DNA of 64,000 nucleotides from UBA721 sp002705165 (GTDB taxonomy: Bacteria; Planctomycetota; Planctomycetia; Pirellulales; Pirellulaceae): NCBI GenBank assembly GCA_045565995.1, contig JBJLEF010000001.1:558001-622000 (forward strand). Direction: 5' to 3'. Below the pieces are notes generated by a model. The model had not been told where the DNA came from. It worked only from the letters and a program-made list of their open reading frames with translations, and did not search any database. Numbering within the stretch: position 1 is the stretch's first letter; each line of letters begins with the position of its first letter. This document shows, one piece after another, positions 1 to 11,289 of the stretch. The position numbers and the translations under genes were made by a program.

Positions 1-344
1 GTCGCAGAATCCAGCAGCTCTGGACAATCGCTGAATTTGGAAAGGACTTCACACTGAAACTCGAATTCCGGGCCACTCCCAATGCTGACAGTGGTGTTTT
101 TATCCGTAAACCACAGTTACAGTGCCGGGACTACTCGCTTGCCGGCCCTTATACGGAGCTGAAGAAGTACAAACCGCAGGACTGGAATGAACTAGTGGTG
201 ACTGTCAAAAGCGGTATTGCTCATGCCACTTGTAACGGTGAACTTTTAACTGACAACATGCAAGTACCTGAGGTCGGGCCCATCGGGCTTGAAGGGGACC
301 GGGGTCAAATGGAATATCGCCGTATCCGTATCAAGATGGAATAA
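1..344 (+). CDS. DUF1080 (3-keto-disaccharide hydrolase-like) protein, 3' part
   Basis: Only the C-terminal part is in the window, read in frame from base 3 to the TAA at 342-344 (about 113 codons). The visible sequence has the DUF1080 pattern: an early strand with NADSGVFIR, a CRDYSLAGPYTEL segment, then DWNELVVTVK and a final strand EYRRIRIKME. DUF1080 is a concanavalin-like jelly-roll domain now linked to 3-keto-disaccharide hydrolysis, usually secreted in planctomycetes. The gene ends just before a strong terminator and converges on a second DUF1080 gene. Nothing can be said about its signal peptide, which lies outside the window. Confidence 0.85.
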   Translation, partial: RRIQQLWTIAEFGKDFTLKLEFRATPNADSGVFIRKPQLQCRDYSLAGPYTELKKYKPQDWNELVVTVKSGIAHATCNGELLTDNMQVPEVGPIGLEGDRGQMEYRRIRIKME

Positions 345-370
345 GAATACCAATCGAGTTCCATAGAAAA

Positions 371-407
371 GGCCCTCCCTTGGCAAAGCTAAGGGAGGGC
401 CTTTTTT
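371..407. terminator. Bidirectional Rho-independent terminator
   Basis: Perfect 11-bp inverted repeat (ggccctccctt at 371-381, aagggagggcc at 391-401) with a 9-nt loop, T-run on the plus side at 402-407 and A-run on the other side. It lies between two convergent DUF1080 genes and can serve both. Confidence 0.9.
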
Positions 408-428
408 GTTTCTCAAAATTCGTGAACG

Positions 429-1166
429 CTACTTCAGCTTCTTGATTCGAATATCCTTAAACTCAGCCCACATCGGCGCACCAGCGTGTAGCTGCAGTGC
501 CATCACTCCGGCGGACAGTGCTTTGGGGTGACCATCCACAAAATCAAGAACGAGACGCTCATTCATGTAATGTTGAATATGGTTTCCTTTGGCACGAATA
601 ACAACGTCATTCCATTCATCGAGCTTAAACAGTTTTTCGTATTCATCGGCTGTGATCAAGGTCTCTTTAATCTCTTTACCATTCTCGCCCCAGACAGCCT
701 TTTCTCCGACTAAACAAGTACGTCCACGACCACCTGCTAATCCACCTTCGTCATAGATAAACCCGGAAACACTTGGCAAGATATTTTGATTCCGAATCTC
801 ATGTTGATAGCCACGGACGACCCATTGGTTGCGTGCATTTTCGACACGGGTCGAGCGGTACTGAATACCTGAGTTGTTCGTTGCGTTACACCGGAATGAC
901 AAACGCAATTCAAAATCTTTTGTCTCGCCATCTGCCCATATCAGAAAAGTATTTCCATTGGCTTTCTTTTCCGGAGTTGTTTCACCATGGATCACTCCGT
1001 CTTTGACCGACCACAGTTCGGTATCACCGTCCCAGCCTGAAAGATCTTTACCGTTAAAAATAGTCTTAAAGCCTTTTTCCGCGGCGGTGGCCGACTGAAA
1101 TGCGATCAAGGTTGTCAAAGCAACCAATGTCAAACAACGAATCATCTTCACATGTATCCTCATCAT
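429..1166 (-). CDS. Secreted DUF1080 (3-keto-disaccharide hydrolase-like) protein
   Basis: A full-length DUF1080 protein of about 245 residues. A signal peptide is visible (MIRCLTLVALTTLIAFQSATA), followed by FKTIFNGKDLSGWDGD, the usual opening of the domain, then SGIQYRST, a YQHEIRNQN stretch, and the closing WAEFKDIRIKKL strand. I chose the ATG at 1166 because AAGGA lies 6-7 nt upstream; ATG 1145 is an alternative that gives a cleaner signal peptide, and the longer open frame to 1241 has no support. It probably acts on oxidised disaccharides in the periplasm or outside the cell. It converges on another DUF1080 gene, so the two may be a paralogous pair. Confidence 0.85.
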   Translation of the reverse strand: MMRIHVKMIRCLTLVALTTLIAFQSATAAEKGFKTIFNGKDLSGWDGDTELWSVKDGVIHGETTPEKKANGNTFLIWADGETKDFELRLSFRCNATNNSGIQYRSTRVENARNQWVVRGYQHEIRNQNILPSVSGFIYDEGGLAGGRGRTCLVGEKAVWGENGKEIKETLITADEYEKLFKLDEWNDVVIRAKGNHIQHYMNERLVLDFVDGHPKALSAGVMALQLHAGAPMWAEFKDIRIKKLK

Positions 1167-1301
1167 TAAAGTCCTTACACTTTCGTTAGCGGTCTGCCCT
1201 GATTCTACTACAAATATTTTTGACCTCCAGACGCCCAACAAAATTCAAACCGCATTTATAATGACCGATAACAGATCCCCCCTGCTTTAAGCGAAATCAT
1301 C

Positions 1302-3191
1302 ATGCTCCAAACTCTGTGTTACATCCTTCTCATCACTTTTGGATTCCTCATTCCGCTCACTCAAACGACCGCCATTGGAGCAGACTCTCTTCCTACCTGG
1401 ACTGAAGTCGATGTTGCCCAATCGGCCAAAGAGCTCTGGCAGGATTACGATCCTCGCCATGAGCCACTGGAAGTGAAAAATGTACGTAGCTGGCAGCAGG
1501 ACAATGTCAATGTACACTACGTCATCTATACCGTCGGCACATTCAAAGGAGAAGTCTCTACAATGGCAGCCTTCTATACAACGCCACTTAAAACCGACCA
1601 AAAGTATCCAGCCGTGGTCAATATTCATGGTGGAGGGCAACGAGCTTATCTGCGAGGCAGTATCGAGTACGCTCAACGGGGTTACTGTTGTATTTCGCCA
1701 AACTGGGGTGGCCGTGAAATGGAGACTGCCAAACCGGGTGACTTCAATACAAACTGGGGCGCAGTGGATCCTACGCAATCCAATCCTCAGGGCTATTCCT
1801 CTGTCTTACCCGGCCCTAAAAAGATCGATGCCTTCGAATCTCCTCGCAACAACCACTGGTTCCTGTTAACCATCGCTTGTCGACGCGCTATTACTTTCTT
1901 AGAGCAGCAGAAGGAAGTGAAGGCTTCACAAATTGGGGTGCTTGGCCACTCAATGGGAGGAAGGCTCACGGGATTAGTCGCAGGAAGTGATTCACGTGTC
2001 CAGGCAGCCTCCCCCTCCGTTGGTGGCTCCGGATTTCTCTATGAAGATATGAAAATGCTTCCTGGATCCAGACGGCACAACAGTGGGGATCTTGAAATGA
2101 TGCTGCGAACAATCTCAGGCGAAGCACACCTCGCTAGTATTTCCTGTCCGATTCTTTTTCTAAGTGCCACCAACGACTTTAATGCCCCGATGGAACATGT
2201 TGAAAAAGGAATGCGGCAGGTTCCCCACGCAAACAAACGGACTACCTATGCTGTTCACCTGAATCACCGATTCGATCGTGAATCCGACGTCTCTCGCAAG
2301 TTGTGGTTTGACGCTCACCTTCAAAACAAATTTTCTTTCCCGGAAACACCGCAGATCAAGCTTCAACTGGATAGTGCTCACGGCATTCCTATTGTCCACG
2401 TCACACCTGATACCTCACGAGAAATCAAGGAGATTCGTATTTATTACGGTTATAGCCGGGATCCCCGAAATCGATTCTGGGCTTCCGCTAATACGCGCAC
2501 TGCCGGGAACACCTGGCTTGCCGATTGCCCTGTCTATGATCTGGAGGAACCATTATTCATTCTCGCCAATGTCTATTACCGTCTCGCTGAAAACGAGCGG
2601 ATGCCAACCGATCCCGATTCATTTATTCTGAGTGCTTCGACCTCTGCCTACCCGCAAGATCTGGCGAACGCAAAAGTCAAAGCCACCGCAAAACGTCAAC
2701 GCCTCATTGATTCAGTGGAAAATGAACCACCGGGCATGCGAGATTGGTACATTCTCAATCAGGGTAACAAACACCATTGGCTATACTCTACGCGGAAACC
2801 CGTGGACCCCCGATTTGAAGCTCCGTTGGGAGGCCAACTCAAACTGACACTGTTAACGGATGAACCCGATAATCACGTGGCCATCAAGGCCGTTACTCAC
2901 AGTTGGCGGAACTACATCGGCAAACGCAGCAGGACATTTATTGCCGTTGCCAAACTAGATAAAGTCGGTAAACACATCGTACAGCTCCAATCTTCTGACT
3001 TCAAAGATGAAGAAGGGATTGTTCTCGACGACTGGGATGGTATCACGGAATTACAAATACAGTCTGCCGACAAAGCATTGCCCAATGGACTGGACTTCCA
3101 ATCATGGAATGGCTCACCACTTAAAATTATCCGCCTGGAGTGGGAAGGCGGGGACCTACACCCGCGTTCCAAACCTTACCCGGCAGATTGA
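1302..3191 (+). CDS. Secreted alpha/beta hydrolase, acetylxylan esterase-like
   Basis: 629 residues with an N-terminal signal peptide (MLQTLCYILLITFGFLIPL and following). The hydrolase core shows a nucleophile elbow GHSMGG with Ser217, an oxyanion-type segment VNIHGGGQ near residue 107, and a candidate acid in LFLSATNDFNAP. The arrangement is like the large acetyl-esterase/dipeptidyl-peptidase-like hydrolases common in planctomycetes. The C-terminal 250 residues are beta-rich and unassigned. Its 3' end overlaps the convergent small membrane gene by about 65 bp. It is likely exported and acts on esterified polysaccharide, but the substrate cannot be read from the sequence. Confidence 0.75.
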   Translation: MLQTLCYILLITFGFLIPLTQTTAIGADSLPTWTEVDVAQSAKELWQDYDPRHEPLEVKNVRSWQQDNVNVHYVIYTVGTFKGEVSTMAAFYTTPLKTDQKYPAVVNIHGGGQRAYLRGSIEYAQRGYCCISPNWGGREMETAKPGDFNTNWGAVDPTQSNPQGYSSVLPGPKKIDAFESPRNNHWFLLTIACRRAITFLEQQKEVKASQIGVLGHSMGGRLTGLVAGSDSRVQAASPSVGGSGFLYEDMKMLPGSRRHNSGDLEMMLRTISGEAHLASISCPILFLSATNDFNAPMEHVEKGMRQVPHANKRTTYAVHLNHRFDRESDVSRKLWFDAHLQNKFSFPETPQIKLQLDSAHGIPIVHVTPDTSREIKEIRIYYGYSRDPRNRFWASANTRTAGNTWLADCPVYDLEEPLFILANVYYRLAENERMPTDPDSFILSASTSAYPQDLANAKVKATAKRQRLIDSVENEPPGMRDWYILNQGNKHHWLYSTRKPVDPRFEAPLGGQLKLTLLTDEPDNHVAIKAVTHSWRNYIGKRSRTFIAVAKLDKVGKHIVQLQSSDFKDEEGIVLDDWDGITELQIQSADKALPNGLDFQSWNGSPLKIIRLEWEGGDLHPRSKPYPAD

Positions 3192-3387
3192 TTTCGATCT
3201 CTGAGGCGTAGTGATAGGCAACCACCATCGCCTTCCAGGCAATAAAGACAATCCACAAAGTCACCAAGAGCCCAATTACAATTTCGCTGAGGCCCGGTGT
3301 CAAAGTCGCAATTGACAATCCCATTCCCAATTTTGTCGCGGGAATATTAGGCGTTCCTCCAATTGGCTTTGTCAGAATCGCAAACAT
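3127..3387 (-). CDS. Small membrane protein, function unknown
   Basis: An 86-residue protein beginning MFAILTKPIGGTPN, with one clear hydrophobic segment (IVIGLLVTLWIVFIAWKAMVV). The start at 3387 is chosen over an upstream in-frame start because GGAGG lies about 8 nt before it, one of the better ribosome sites in the region. The C-terminus overlaps the 3' end of the esterase gene on the other strand. I recognise no family. The strong ribosome site and single membrane segment are the case for a real gene; the overlap and lack of a family are the case against. Confidence 0.5.
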   Translation of the reverse strand: MFAILTKPIGGTPNIPATKLGMGLSIATLTPGLSEIVIGLLVTLWIVFIAWKAMVVAYHYASEIEINLPGKVWNAGVGPRLPTPGG

Positions 3388-3429
3388 CCTTTTTCCTCCA
3401 CTTGCCAGCTTGTACAAATGACTCATTGA

Positions 3430-3680
3430 GATTATTGGAAACTCTCAAGCTTTCGTCAAAGTCATTTTGGTGCTAACAAAGGAGGCTGAACTAAGTGGTA
3501 TTAACAAGTGACTCCCTATTGAAAACAGGTCTCAAATTCTTGTTTTTACCGTCTTGGGATGTTTTTTCAGATCGTGTACGGAGAACCGTCTTAATGAGAT
3601 ATAGTCTCGCCGACTACCTTGCTTCGTTCATCGTTTTTTAAACTTGGAAATTTTTTTTAAAAAATCCAATGGCCATTAAA
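3430..3680. other. Intergenic stretch without a recognisable gene
   Basis: About 250 bases between the small membrane gene and the terminator of the secretin operon. It is AT-rich toward the right end. I see no open frame with a credible start and no clear repeat. It probably holds the promoter of the small membrane gene. Confidence 0.5.
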
Positions 3681-3681
3681 A

Positions 3682-3710
3682 AAAGCCCTTCGAAATCGTC
3701 GAAGGGCTTT
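3682..3710 (-). terminator. Rho-independent terminator of the secretin gene
   Basis: Stem arms aaagcccttcga (3682-3693) and tcgaagggcttt (3699-3710) with a 5-nt loop. On the minus strand the stem is followed by a T-run, so it ends transcription of the secretin gene, whose stop codon lies 20 bases upstream. Confidence 0.85.
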
Positions 3711-3729
3711 ATAACAATCAATGACGTTG

Positions 3730-5806
<2,077 letters not shown>

Positions 5807-5858
5807 ATTATTCTTTGAATAGGGTTTTTGACTTAAGTGTATAGATCACATGAATCTC

Positions 5859-6426
5859 TTAGCGGATGCTAAAGAGTTCAGCGTTTGGTGACTCGAGAAT
5901 CACTTCACCGGACTTTGTAATCTTCCTAATGAAATATTTTTTCCCGGCATGCACAATTTCTTCACCGACACGACGTATAACGGAATCTTCTTCATCGCGT
6001 TGAATCAAGGCCTTAGCTCCGTCTGGAACAGTGATCGTTCCAACGACTCGAATATTAGGCAAACTGGCATAGTTGAGTTTCTCAGCCGGTTTTTCATCCC
6101 TCGGAGAGACTTCAAAACTTGCGTCGGTTACCGGAACGGCTCCCGGATTGAATACCTTCCGGAGGCCCGGATGCGGGTATAAATTGACCCTGTACGTAAC
6201 CTGATGGATCATAGGGCTGCGGTGCATATTGATTCCCGCCATTTTGCTGACTTTGTTGAAACTCAACGCGGGACTGAGCAGCCTGAACTTTAGCATTTTG
6301 GATCGCCGATGGATCCGTTATTTCGTTTTCCACCTGCGCTGTAAATGCGGTGGATGGTTTGGTAGTCGACATACAGCCACTAACCGTTGAAAGTATTAAT
6401 ATCACAGTGAGAGAAAGCCGAAGCAT
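5859..6426 (-). pseudogene. PilP/GspC-like lipoprotein interrupted by one frameshift
   Basis: The first frame starts at 6426 with a lipoprotein signal (LTVILILSTVSGC, lipobox Cys18) and a Gln-rich linker. The second frame continues with VRVVGTITV-type strands (IRVVGTITVPDGAKALIQRD; GEEIVHAGKKYFIRKI), resembling the homology-region fold of PilP/GspC. Removing one G from the GGG at 6142-6144 (minus strand) joins them as PPEGIQSGAVPVTDASFEV, a natural-looking linker, and gives about 188 residues; the open length is 3n+1. It lies just upstream of the secretin and probably links the secretin to the inner-membrane complex. Sequencing error is possible. Confidence 0.7.
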
Positions 6427-6582
6427 ATCTTGGTACTTTTTAAAAATTGTTACTGAAAAGAAATCTTTGATCCCTAGGTTAAATGACTGGAATTAATACG
6501 GCGAATAGAGGGTTTAAGTACCAAATTTTGAAGCCTGCTGTAAACAGCAATTACCCTCCAGTTGCAAAAGAGTTGCATAAAA

Positions 6583-6608
6583 AAACGCGATGCCTAAACA
6601 TCGCGTTT
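6583..6608 (-). terminator. Rho-independent terminator after the PilP-like gene
   Basis: Arms aaacgcgatg (6583-6592) and catcgcgttt (6599-6608) with a 6-nt loop, followed on the minus strand by a T-run. It ends the long pilin-to-PilP transcript and implies that the lipoprotein and secretin genes have their own promoter in the 150 bases beyond it. Confidence 0.85.
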
Positions 6609-6639
6609 ACAATTTACTTTTAGTTATGATTATTAGTGT

Positions 6640-7215
6640 TTAGCGAATAATCACCGATTCCGCCAAAGTACCTAATTTAACTTCAACAAATCCGTTTTCG
6701 ATCGCTGAAATTTCAATCACCAAATTACCGCCGGATCTGGTCAATGTAACCCGATCTCCCTCTCGAACAAAGTAGACTCTGCCTTCAACTCGGATGCTGG
6801 CAACCTTGTTTTTATTGGGCTCGATCACCTCAGCTTTTTCATCATCGGACGCGTCGTCATCATCCGAAGTTTTATCATTCGCGGCATTCTCCTGTGGGGC
6901 AGTACTGACCACTCCGACCAACGAAACTTCCGGGACGTTTACTCCCGGGCCGACTTCGATAAACTCATTATTAGCCCGTCGCTGCTCTTTCAAAATAACG
7001 GAATCCGGAGCGAAGGGGTCACGTAGATTCTTTTGTTGTAACTGCATAAGCAGTTCCTGGATAAGCTGGTTTGTATCGGTTGGTAGCGTTTCCGCGTTAT
7101 CCTTTGCTTCCTCTACAACAACCGGTTGTGACGGCTCAGCAGTTTCCTGCGCAACCGTAGTCAAACTGGTTAGCATCAAAGCTATCATCACTAAAAAATT
7201 ATTCGCCACCCTCAT
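6640..7215 (-). CDS. PilP/GspC-like periplasmic protein
   Basis: 191 residues: signal peptide or anchor (NNFLVMIALMLTSLTTVAQE), an acidic linker, the RDPFAP motif typical of PilP-like and GspC-like proteins before their folded domain, and a C-terminal beta-rich homology region (VSLVGVVST; RVYFVREGDRVTLTRSG; FVEVKLG). An Asp-rich insert (SDDDDASDDEK) splits the first strands. It is the last gene before the internal terminator and lies downstream of the PilC-like gene. The likely role is to bridge the inner-membrane assembly platform and the secretin. A second PilP-like protein is encoded immediately downstream. Confidence 0.7.
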   Translation of the reverse strand: MRVANNFLVMIALMLTSLTTVAQETAEPSQPVVVEEAKDNAETLPTDTNQLIQELLMQLQQKNLRDPFAPDSVILKEQRRANNEFIEVGPGVNVPEVSLVGVVSTAPQENAANDKTSDDDDASDDEKAEVIEPNKNKVASIRVEGRVYFVREGDRVTLTRSGGNLVIEISAIENGFVEVKLGTLAESVIIR

Positions 7216-7298
7216 TGTTTAGCTCCTTTAGGCAATTTAGGCAATCCTCTATAAATTTCGACTAAAAACAGTTCCAGCTTGAACTAATCTAGGCATAC

Positions 7299-8525
7299 TT
7301 AGGCCACACTCACGCCCAAAGCAGCCATGAAGAAGCTAAAGTACACGAAACCCACAATTCCACCGACAAGAATAATCATAACGGGTTCTGTAATCGCACT
7401 AAGCCAGCGAATTCTTGCCTGTAATCGTGAATCATAATAACTGCCGATCTCACCTAAAACTTCTCCTAAGTTACCGGTTTGTTCACCAATCGCAATCACC
7501 TGAGAAACGGTGGGAGGAATGATGATGTTATCGATGGCGTTGGCAAAGTTTTCACCGTCAATGATCTTTTCTCTGGTTTCTAAAATGTGATTTTGAATGG
7601 CATCATTTCCCACTGATTTACCAGCGATCCTTAGAGAATCAACCAACGTCAAGCCACTTTCGATAAGTACAGACAAGGTAAATCCAAATTGGGATATTGC
7701 GGAAAAGGTCAGGATTCCTCCAATGATCGGAATATCTAGTAAAATTCGATGAATTCTGTAACGTCCGGTCTTATTTCGCCACGCCATGATGAAGCCTACG
7801 ATCACCAAACCAGTACCGATCAATAGGTAGGGAAGGTAAGCAATCGCACCTTTACTTAAATCCATTAGAAACTGTGTCGATGCAGGCAGCTGTCCACCTT
7901 GTCGTTCAATAAAGGTCGCGAATTTAGGGATCACGCCATAGACCAGAAACAACGTTACCAACGTGGCAACAAACATCACGAATACGGGGTAGAACAAAGC
8001 CGAAACCAATTTCACGATTTGTTCACTTCGACGTTCTATTCCCTCAGCAATACGGCTCATCGCAGACTCTAATTCACCACTAGCCTCCGAGCTTTCCACA
8101 AGTTGGACAATCACGGATGAAAATATCCGTTTGTGTCGGCCCATGGCACTAGAAAACGAAGCTCCATTCTCAACATCATCAATCATCTGCTGAATGACAT
8201 TACGGAATGCTTTTTTCACCGACTCTTTCTTACAGATCTGCAGTGCTTGTAAGAGCGTCAGACCGGTTTGCACCATCATCGACATCTGACGAAAAAAAGT
8301 CGCCCGATCCCGTGCCAAAATCGGTAGCAACCAGGCTGCCCGATGTATCCAGCGTCGATTAGTCACAGAACCAATATTCTCGGGATTGGCAGTCTCCTGC
8401 AAACTAACCACCATTAATCCCCGCTGACGAAGATTGGCTGCGGCTTGATCCATAGAATCCGCTTCCAGTGTCCCATTATCCTGCCGTCCATCAGCATATA
8501 AAGCTCGGTATTCAAAATACGACAT
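7299..8525 (-). CDS. pilC: Type IV pilus / type II secretion inner-membrane platform protein (PilC/GspF)
   Basis: 408 residues, the usual length for the family. Two T2SSF domains are visible: the first around residues 75-195 (FFRQMSMMVQTGLTLLQAL; ASGELESAMSRIAEG), the second around 275-400 (FGFTLSVLIESGLTLVDSL; GEQTGNLGEVLGEIGSYYD). Membrane segments are near residues 180, 235 and 385. The start ATG overlaps the last base of the upstream PilB-like gene, so the two are translationally coupled. The protein forms the platform on which the assembly ATPase acts. Confidence 0.93.
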   Translation of the reverse strand: MSYFEYRALYADGRQDNGTLEADSMDQAAANLRQRGLMVVSLQETANPENIGSVTNRRWIHRAAWLLPILARDRATFFRQMSMMVQTGLTLLQALQICKKESVKKAFRNVIQQMIDDVENGASFSSAMGRHKRIFSSVIVQLVESSEASGELESAMSRIAEGIERRSEQIVKLVSALFYPVFVMFVATLVTLFLVYGVIPKFATFIERQGGQLPASTQFLMDLSKGAIAYLPYLLIGTGLVIVGFIMAWRNKTGRYRIHRILLDIPIIGGILTFSAISQFGFTLSVLIESGLTLVDSLRIAGKSVGNDAIQNHILETREKIIDGENFANAIDNIIIPPTVSQVIAIGEQTGNLGEVLGEIGSYYDSRLQARIRWLSAITEPVMIILVGGIVGFVYFSFFMAALGVSVA

Positions 8526-10147
8526 TAGATCGTTGCTCCTATCGTGACACCGATTACTTCTTCCAGGCTGGTCAATCCTAAGCTAACTTTATCCAAGCCA
8601 TCACGAAACATGGTCTTATGTAAGTCGCCACCAACCCGGCTAATCTCATGTTCAGCAGCTCCCTTGGAGATTAACTCTCTTGTCTCATCACCTGTCCAAA
8701 AGCACTCAAAGAGCCCGATTCTTCCGCTATAACCGGTTCCCAAACACTGCGGGCAACCAACAGGTTTAAAATGTCGTTTTAATTCATAATCACCAAGCAA
8801 AGCACGATTAGCATCATCGACTTCCACTTCTTCGCGACACGCAGGACATAACCGTCGAACTAATCTCTGGGAAATCGCACCTGCAAGTGTTGCACTAACA
8901 AGATAGGGTTCGCATCCAAAATCCATTAATCGGGTCACTGCACCAATAGCGGTATTTGTATGTAAAGAGGAGAAAACTAAGTGGCCTGTGAGCGCAGCCT
9001 TGAGAGCAATGTCAGCTGTGGGAAGGTCTCTAATCTCACCTATCATTACCACATCAGGATCATGACGCAGGATTGATCGGAGTGCTGAGTCAAACGTAAC
9101 TTTATCAGAGGCACCGACCTGAACCTGAGAAATATTGGGAACGATCTGTTCAATCGGATCTTCCACGGTAATGATATTTCGCCAACTACCATTGATCTCT
9201 TTAAGTGCACTATAGAGGGTGGTTGACTTGCCAGATCCGGTGGGGCCGGTCAATAAAACAATGCCATGAGGTTTTTGAATTGCCTGGCGGAATGCTTCCA
9301 GCTCCGTGTCCAACATACCCAAAGTGGATAATGTCAGATTTTCGTCGGTCGTACCCAACAAACGAATTGTGATGCGTTCGCCGAAACGAGTCGGAATCAC
9401 TGCCACTCGCATGTCCTGAGAGATACCGCTGACCAGTTCAAATTGCATGCGACCATCCTGAGGAGCACGCTGTTCGGCAATGTCCAATCCGGAGAACACC
9501 TTGATTCTGGAGACCAATGACCGACCGATTTCCGCGGGAATACTGCTAATATAGTTAATCAACCGACCGTCGACTCGGAAACGAATACGAATCGTATTTT
9601 CCGCGGGCTCAATATGAATATCAGAAGCATGATGCAAATAAGCTTCATTAATCACCCGGGCAAACAACTCGGAAGCGTCTTCCGATTCAACCTCCACGGT
9701 TGCCAACTCTTCATTACGCAATTTACGAATGAACTGAATGGCATCACTGACGGCACTGGGGGTAGCAAGAGCCACTTCGGCTAAGATATCCAAGGACCGT
9801 TCCACAGCACTAATTAATGCCAAATCGTCAATTTCAGCGGTTGCCAAAATGATCTTACCGTCTTCATCGCAGACCGGGATCACTCCCCGCCGAAGACCAA
9901 TCTCAGCCATCTCAAGTGCGGCCTGCTCATGGATGGAATAAATTCCAAGATCCACAAATCGAATCTCACGTTCGGCGGCGACGGCATGATACAACGCCTT
10001 GAGAGGTATGCGATACGCAATCGAGATTGCTTCTAACGAAGAAATCCCCTGAGCATTGGCTGATCTTCGGATTTCCGCGAGTTGATCATATTCGACCAAA
10101 CCCTGGGAAACCGCGGCGTCCAAGAATTCCTGTTCACGAAGTGGCAC
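8525..10147 (-). CDS. pilB: Assembly ATPase (PilB/GspE family)
   Basis: 540 residues. The N-terminal 150 residues form a T2SSE_N-like domain; the ATPase follows with Walker A GPTGSGKST at about 301, an Asp box (ITVEDPIEQ), Walker B (VVMIGEIRD) and a His box (FSSLHTN). Two Cys pairs near the C-terminus (CPAC and CPQC) make the zinc-binding motif expected of PilB/GspE and absent from PilT. It is coupled to the PilC-like gene downstream and follows a PilT-like gene by about 10 bases. The role is to drive pilus or pseudopilus polymerisation in the cytoplasm. Confidence 0.94.
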   Translation of the reverse strand: MPLREQEFLDAAVSQGLVEYDQLAEIRRSANAQGISSLEAISIAYRIPLKALYHAVAAEREIRFVDLGIYSIHEQAALEMAEIGLRRGVIPVCDEDGKIILATAEIDDLALISAVERSLDILAEVALATPSAVSDAIQFIRKLRNEELATVEVESEDASELFARVINEAYLHHASDIHIEPAENTIRIRFRVDGRLINYISSIPAEIGRSLVSRIKVFSGLDIAEQRAPQDGRMQFELVSGISQDMRVAVIPTRFGERITIRLLGTTDENLTLSTLGMLDTELEAFRQAIQKPHGIVLLTGPTGSGKSTTLYSALKEINGSWRNIITVEDPIEQIVPNISQVQVGASDKVTFDSALRSILRHDPDVVMIGEIRDLPTADIALKAALTGHLVFSSLHTNTAIGAVTRLMDFGCEPYLVSATLAGAISQRLVRRLCPACREEVEVDDANRALLGDYELKRHFKPVGCPQCLGTGYSGRIGLFECFWTGDETRELISKGAAEHEISRVGGDLHKTMFRDGLDKVSLGLTSLEEVIGVTIGATI

Positions 10148-10157
10148 TCATGTCTCC

Positions 10158-11267
10158 CTACAATTGAATTCCATATCCACTACCAGGAGTCAAACCTCCT
10201 CGCAATCGTTGCAATCGCGAAACCATCGCTGCCGGGTCACGAGCTAATCTACGGGCATCATCCTCACGAATTTGATTACGGTAAACGAGTTCTGCCAAAG
10301 CAAAATCCGCCGTCAGCATTCCCTCAGAAGATCCAATTTCCATCAATGAATAAATCTGAGATGGTTTGGAGGTTCGGATTAGATTAGCCACTGCAGACGT
10401 AACAAACATGACCTCCGCCAACGGAACTCGCCCGTCACCATCCGCGACAGGCAATAAGTGTTGAGCGACAACAGCACGCAATACCATCGAAAGTTGTTGT
10501 CGAATCGCTAACTGTTCTTCGGCACTAAAGACACCAATCATACGATCAATCGCCCCAACGCAATCCCCGGTATGGAGTGTGGAGAAGACCAGATGCCCGG
10601 TTTCCGCAGCTGTAATCGCAGCGCGAATGGTTTCCACATCACGCATTTCCCCAATAAGCATGACGTCAGGGTCTTCGCGAAGCGCTGCTCGAATGGCGCC
10701 ATCAAACGTTTGGACGTCCGTATATAACTCACGCTGATGAATTAATGACTTTTTGTTCGTGTGAACGTACTCAATCGGATCTTCCACGGTAATGATATGA
10801 TCCGCACGAGTGCGGTTAATCTTATCAATGATGCTGGCTAATGTGGTTGATTTACCCGAGCCTGTTGGGCCTGTCACCAGGACAAGACCATCTTTCATCT
10901 GCGTAAACTTATCAAGTTGAGGAGGCAGATTCAGCTCCTCCAGACTGCGGAATTCGTTATCCAAAAGACGAATCGCAAAACTAACATTACCACGGTCTCG
11001 ATAGACATTTACACGATATCTCTCATGACCGTAAGCAATCGCAACATCCACTTGTTGGTGCTGAGTAAACACTGTCTGTTGGTTTACATTCAATACATCA
11101 AGAGCAACCTGTTCCAATTCAGCGGCAGTCGAGTACAAATCATCCTGCCGTATTAAACGACCATCTTCACGAAAGAACGGATGCTCATTTGAGCTCAAGT
11201 GAAGGTCAGATGCCCCCTTTTCCAACATGCGTTGGAGCAACTGGTCGAAATGTGCCTTGTTAAACAA
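10158..11267 (-). CDS. pilT: Twitching-motility retraction ATPase (PilT family)
   Basis: 369 residues, the family's usual size. Near the N-terminus is KGASDLHL, the PilT signature opening; Walker A GPTGSGKST is at about 133, followed by the Asp box (ITVEDPIEYVH), Walker B (VMLIGEMRD) and the His box (STLHTG). There is no Cys4 zinc motif, which separates it from PilB. The C-terminal AVANLIRT resembles the AIRNLIRE retraction motif. Its presence favours a retractable type IV pilus, or a competence-type pilus, over a pure type II secretion system. Confidence 0.9.
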   Translation of the reverse strand: MFNKAHFDQLLQRMLEKGASDLHLSSNEHPFFREDGRLIRQDDLYSTAAELEQVALDVLNVNQQTVFTQHQQVDVAIAYGHERYRVNVYRDRGNVSFAIRLLDNEFRSLEELNLPPQLDKFTQMKDGLVLVTGPTGSGKSTTLASIIDKINRTRADHIITVEDPIEYVHTNKKSLIHQRELYTDVQTFDGAIRAALREDPDVMLIGEMRDVETIRAAITAAETGHLVFSTLHTGDCVGAIDRMIGVFSAEEQLAIRQQLSMVLRAVVAQHLLPVADGDGRVPLAEVMFVTSAVANLIRTSKPSQIYSLMEIGSSEGMLTADFALAELVYRNQIREDDARRLARDPAAMVSRLQRLRGGLTPGSGYGIQL

Positions 11268-11289
11268 CTTAGGAAACCCTATCGCTATA

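Noticed and set aside
1287..1778. Minus-strand frame of 163 codons opposite the esterase
   Set aside because: Fully antisense to a well-supported gene, with no domain.
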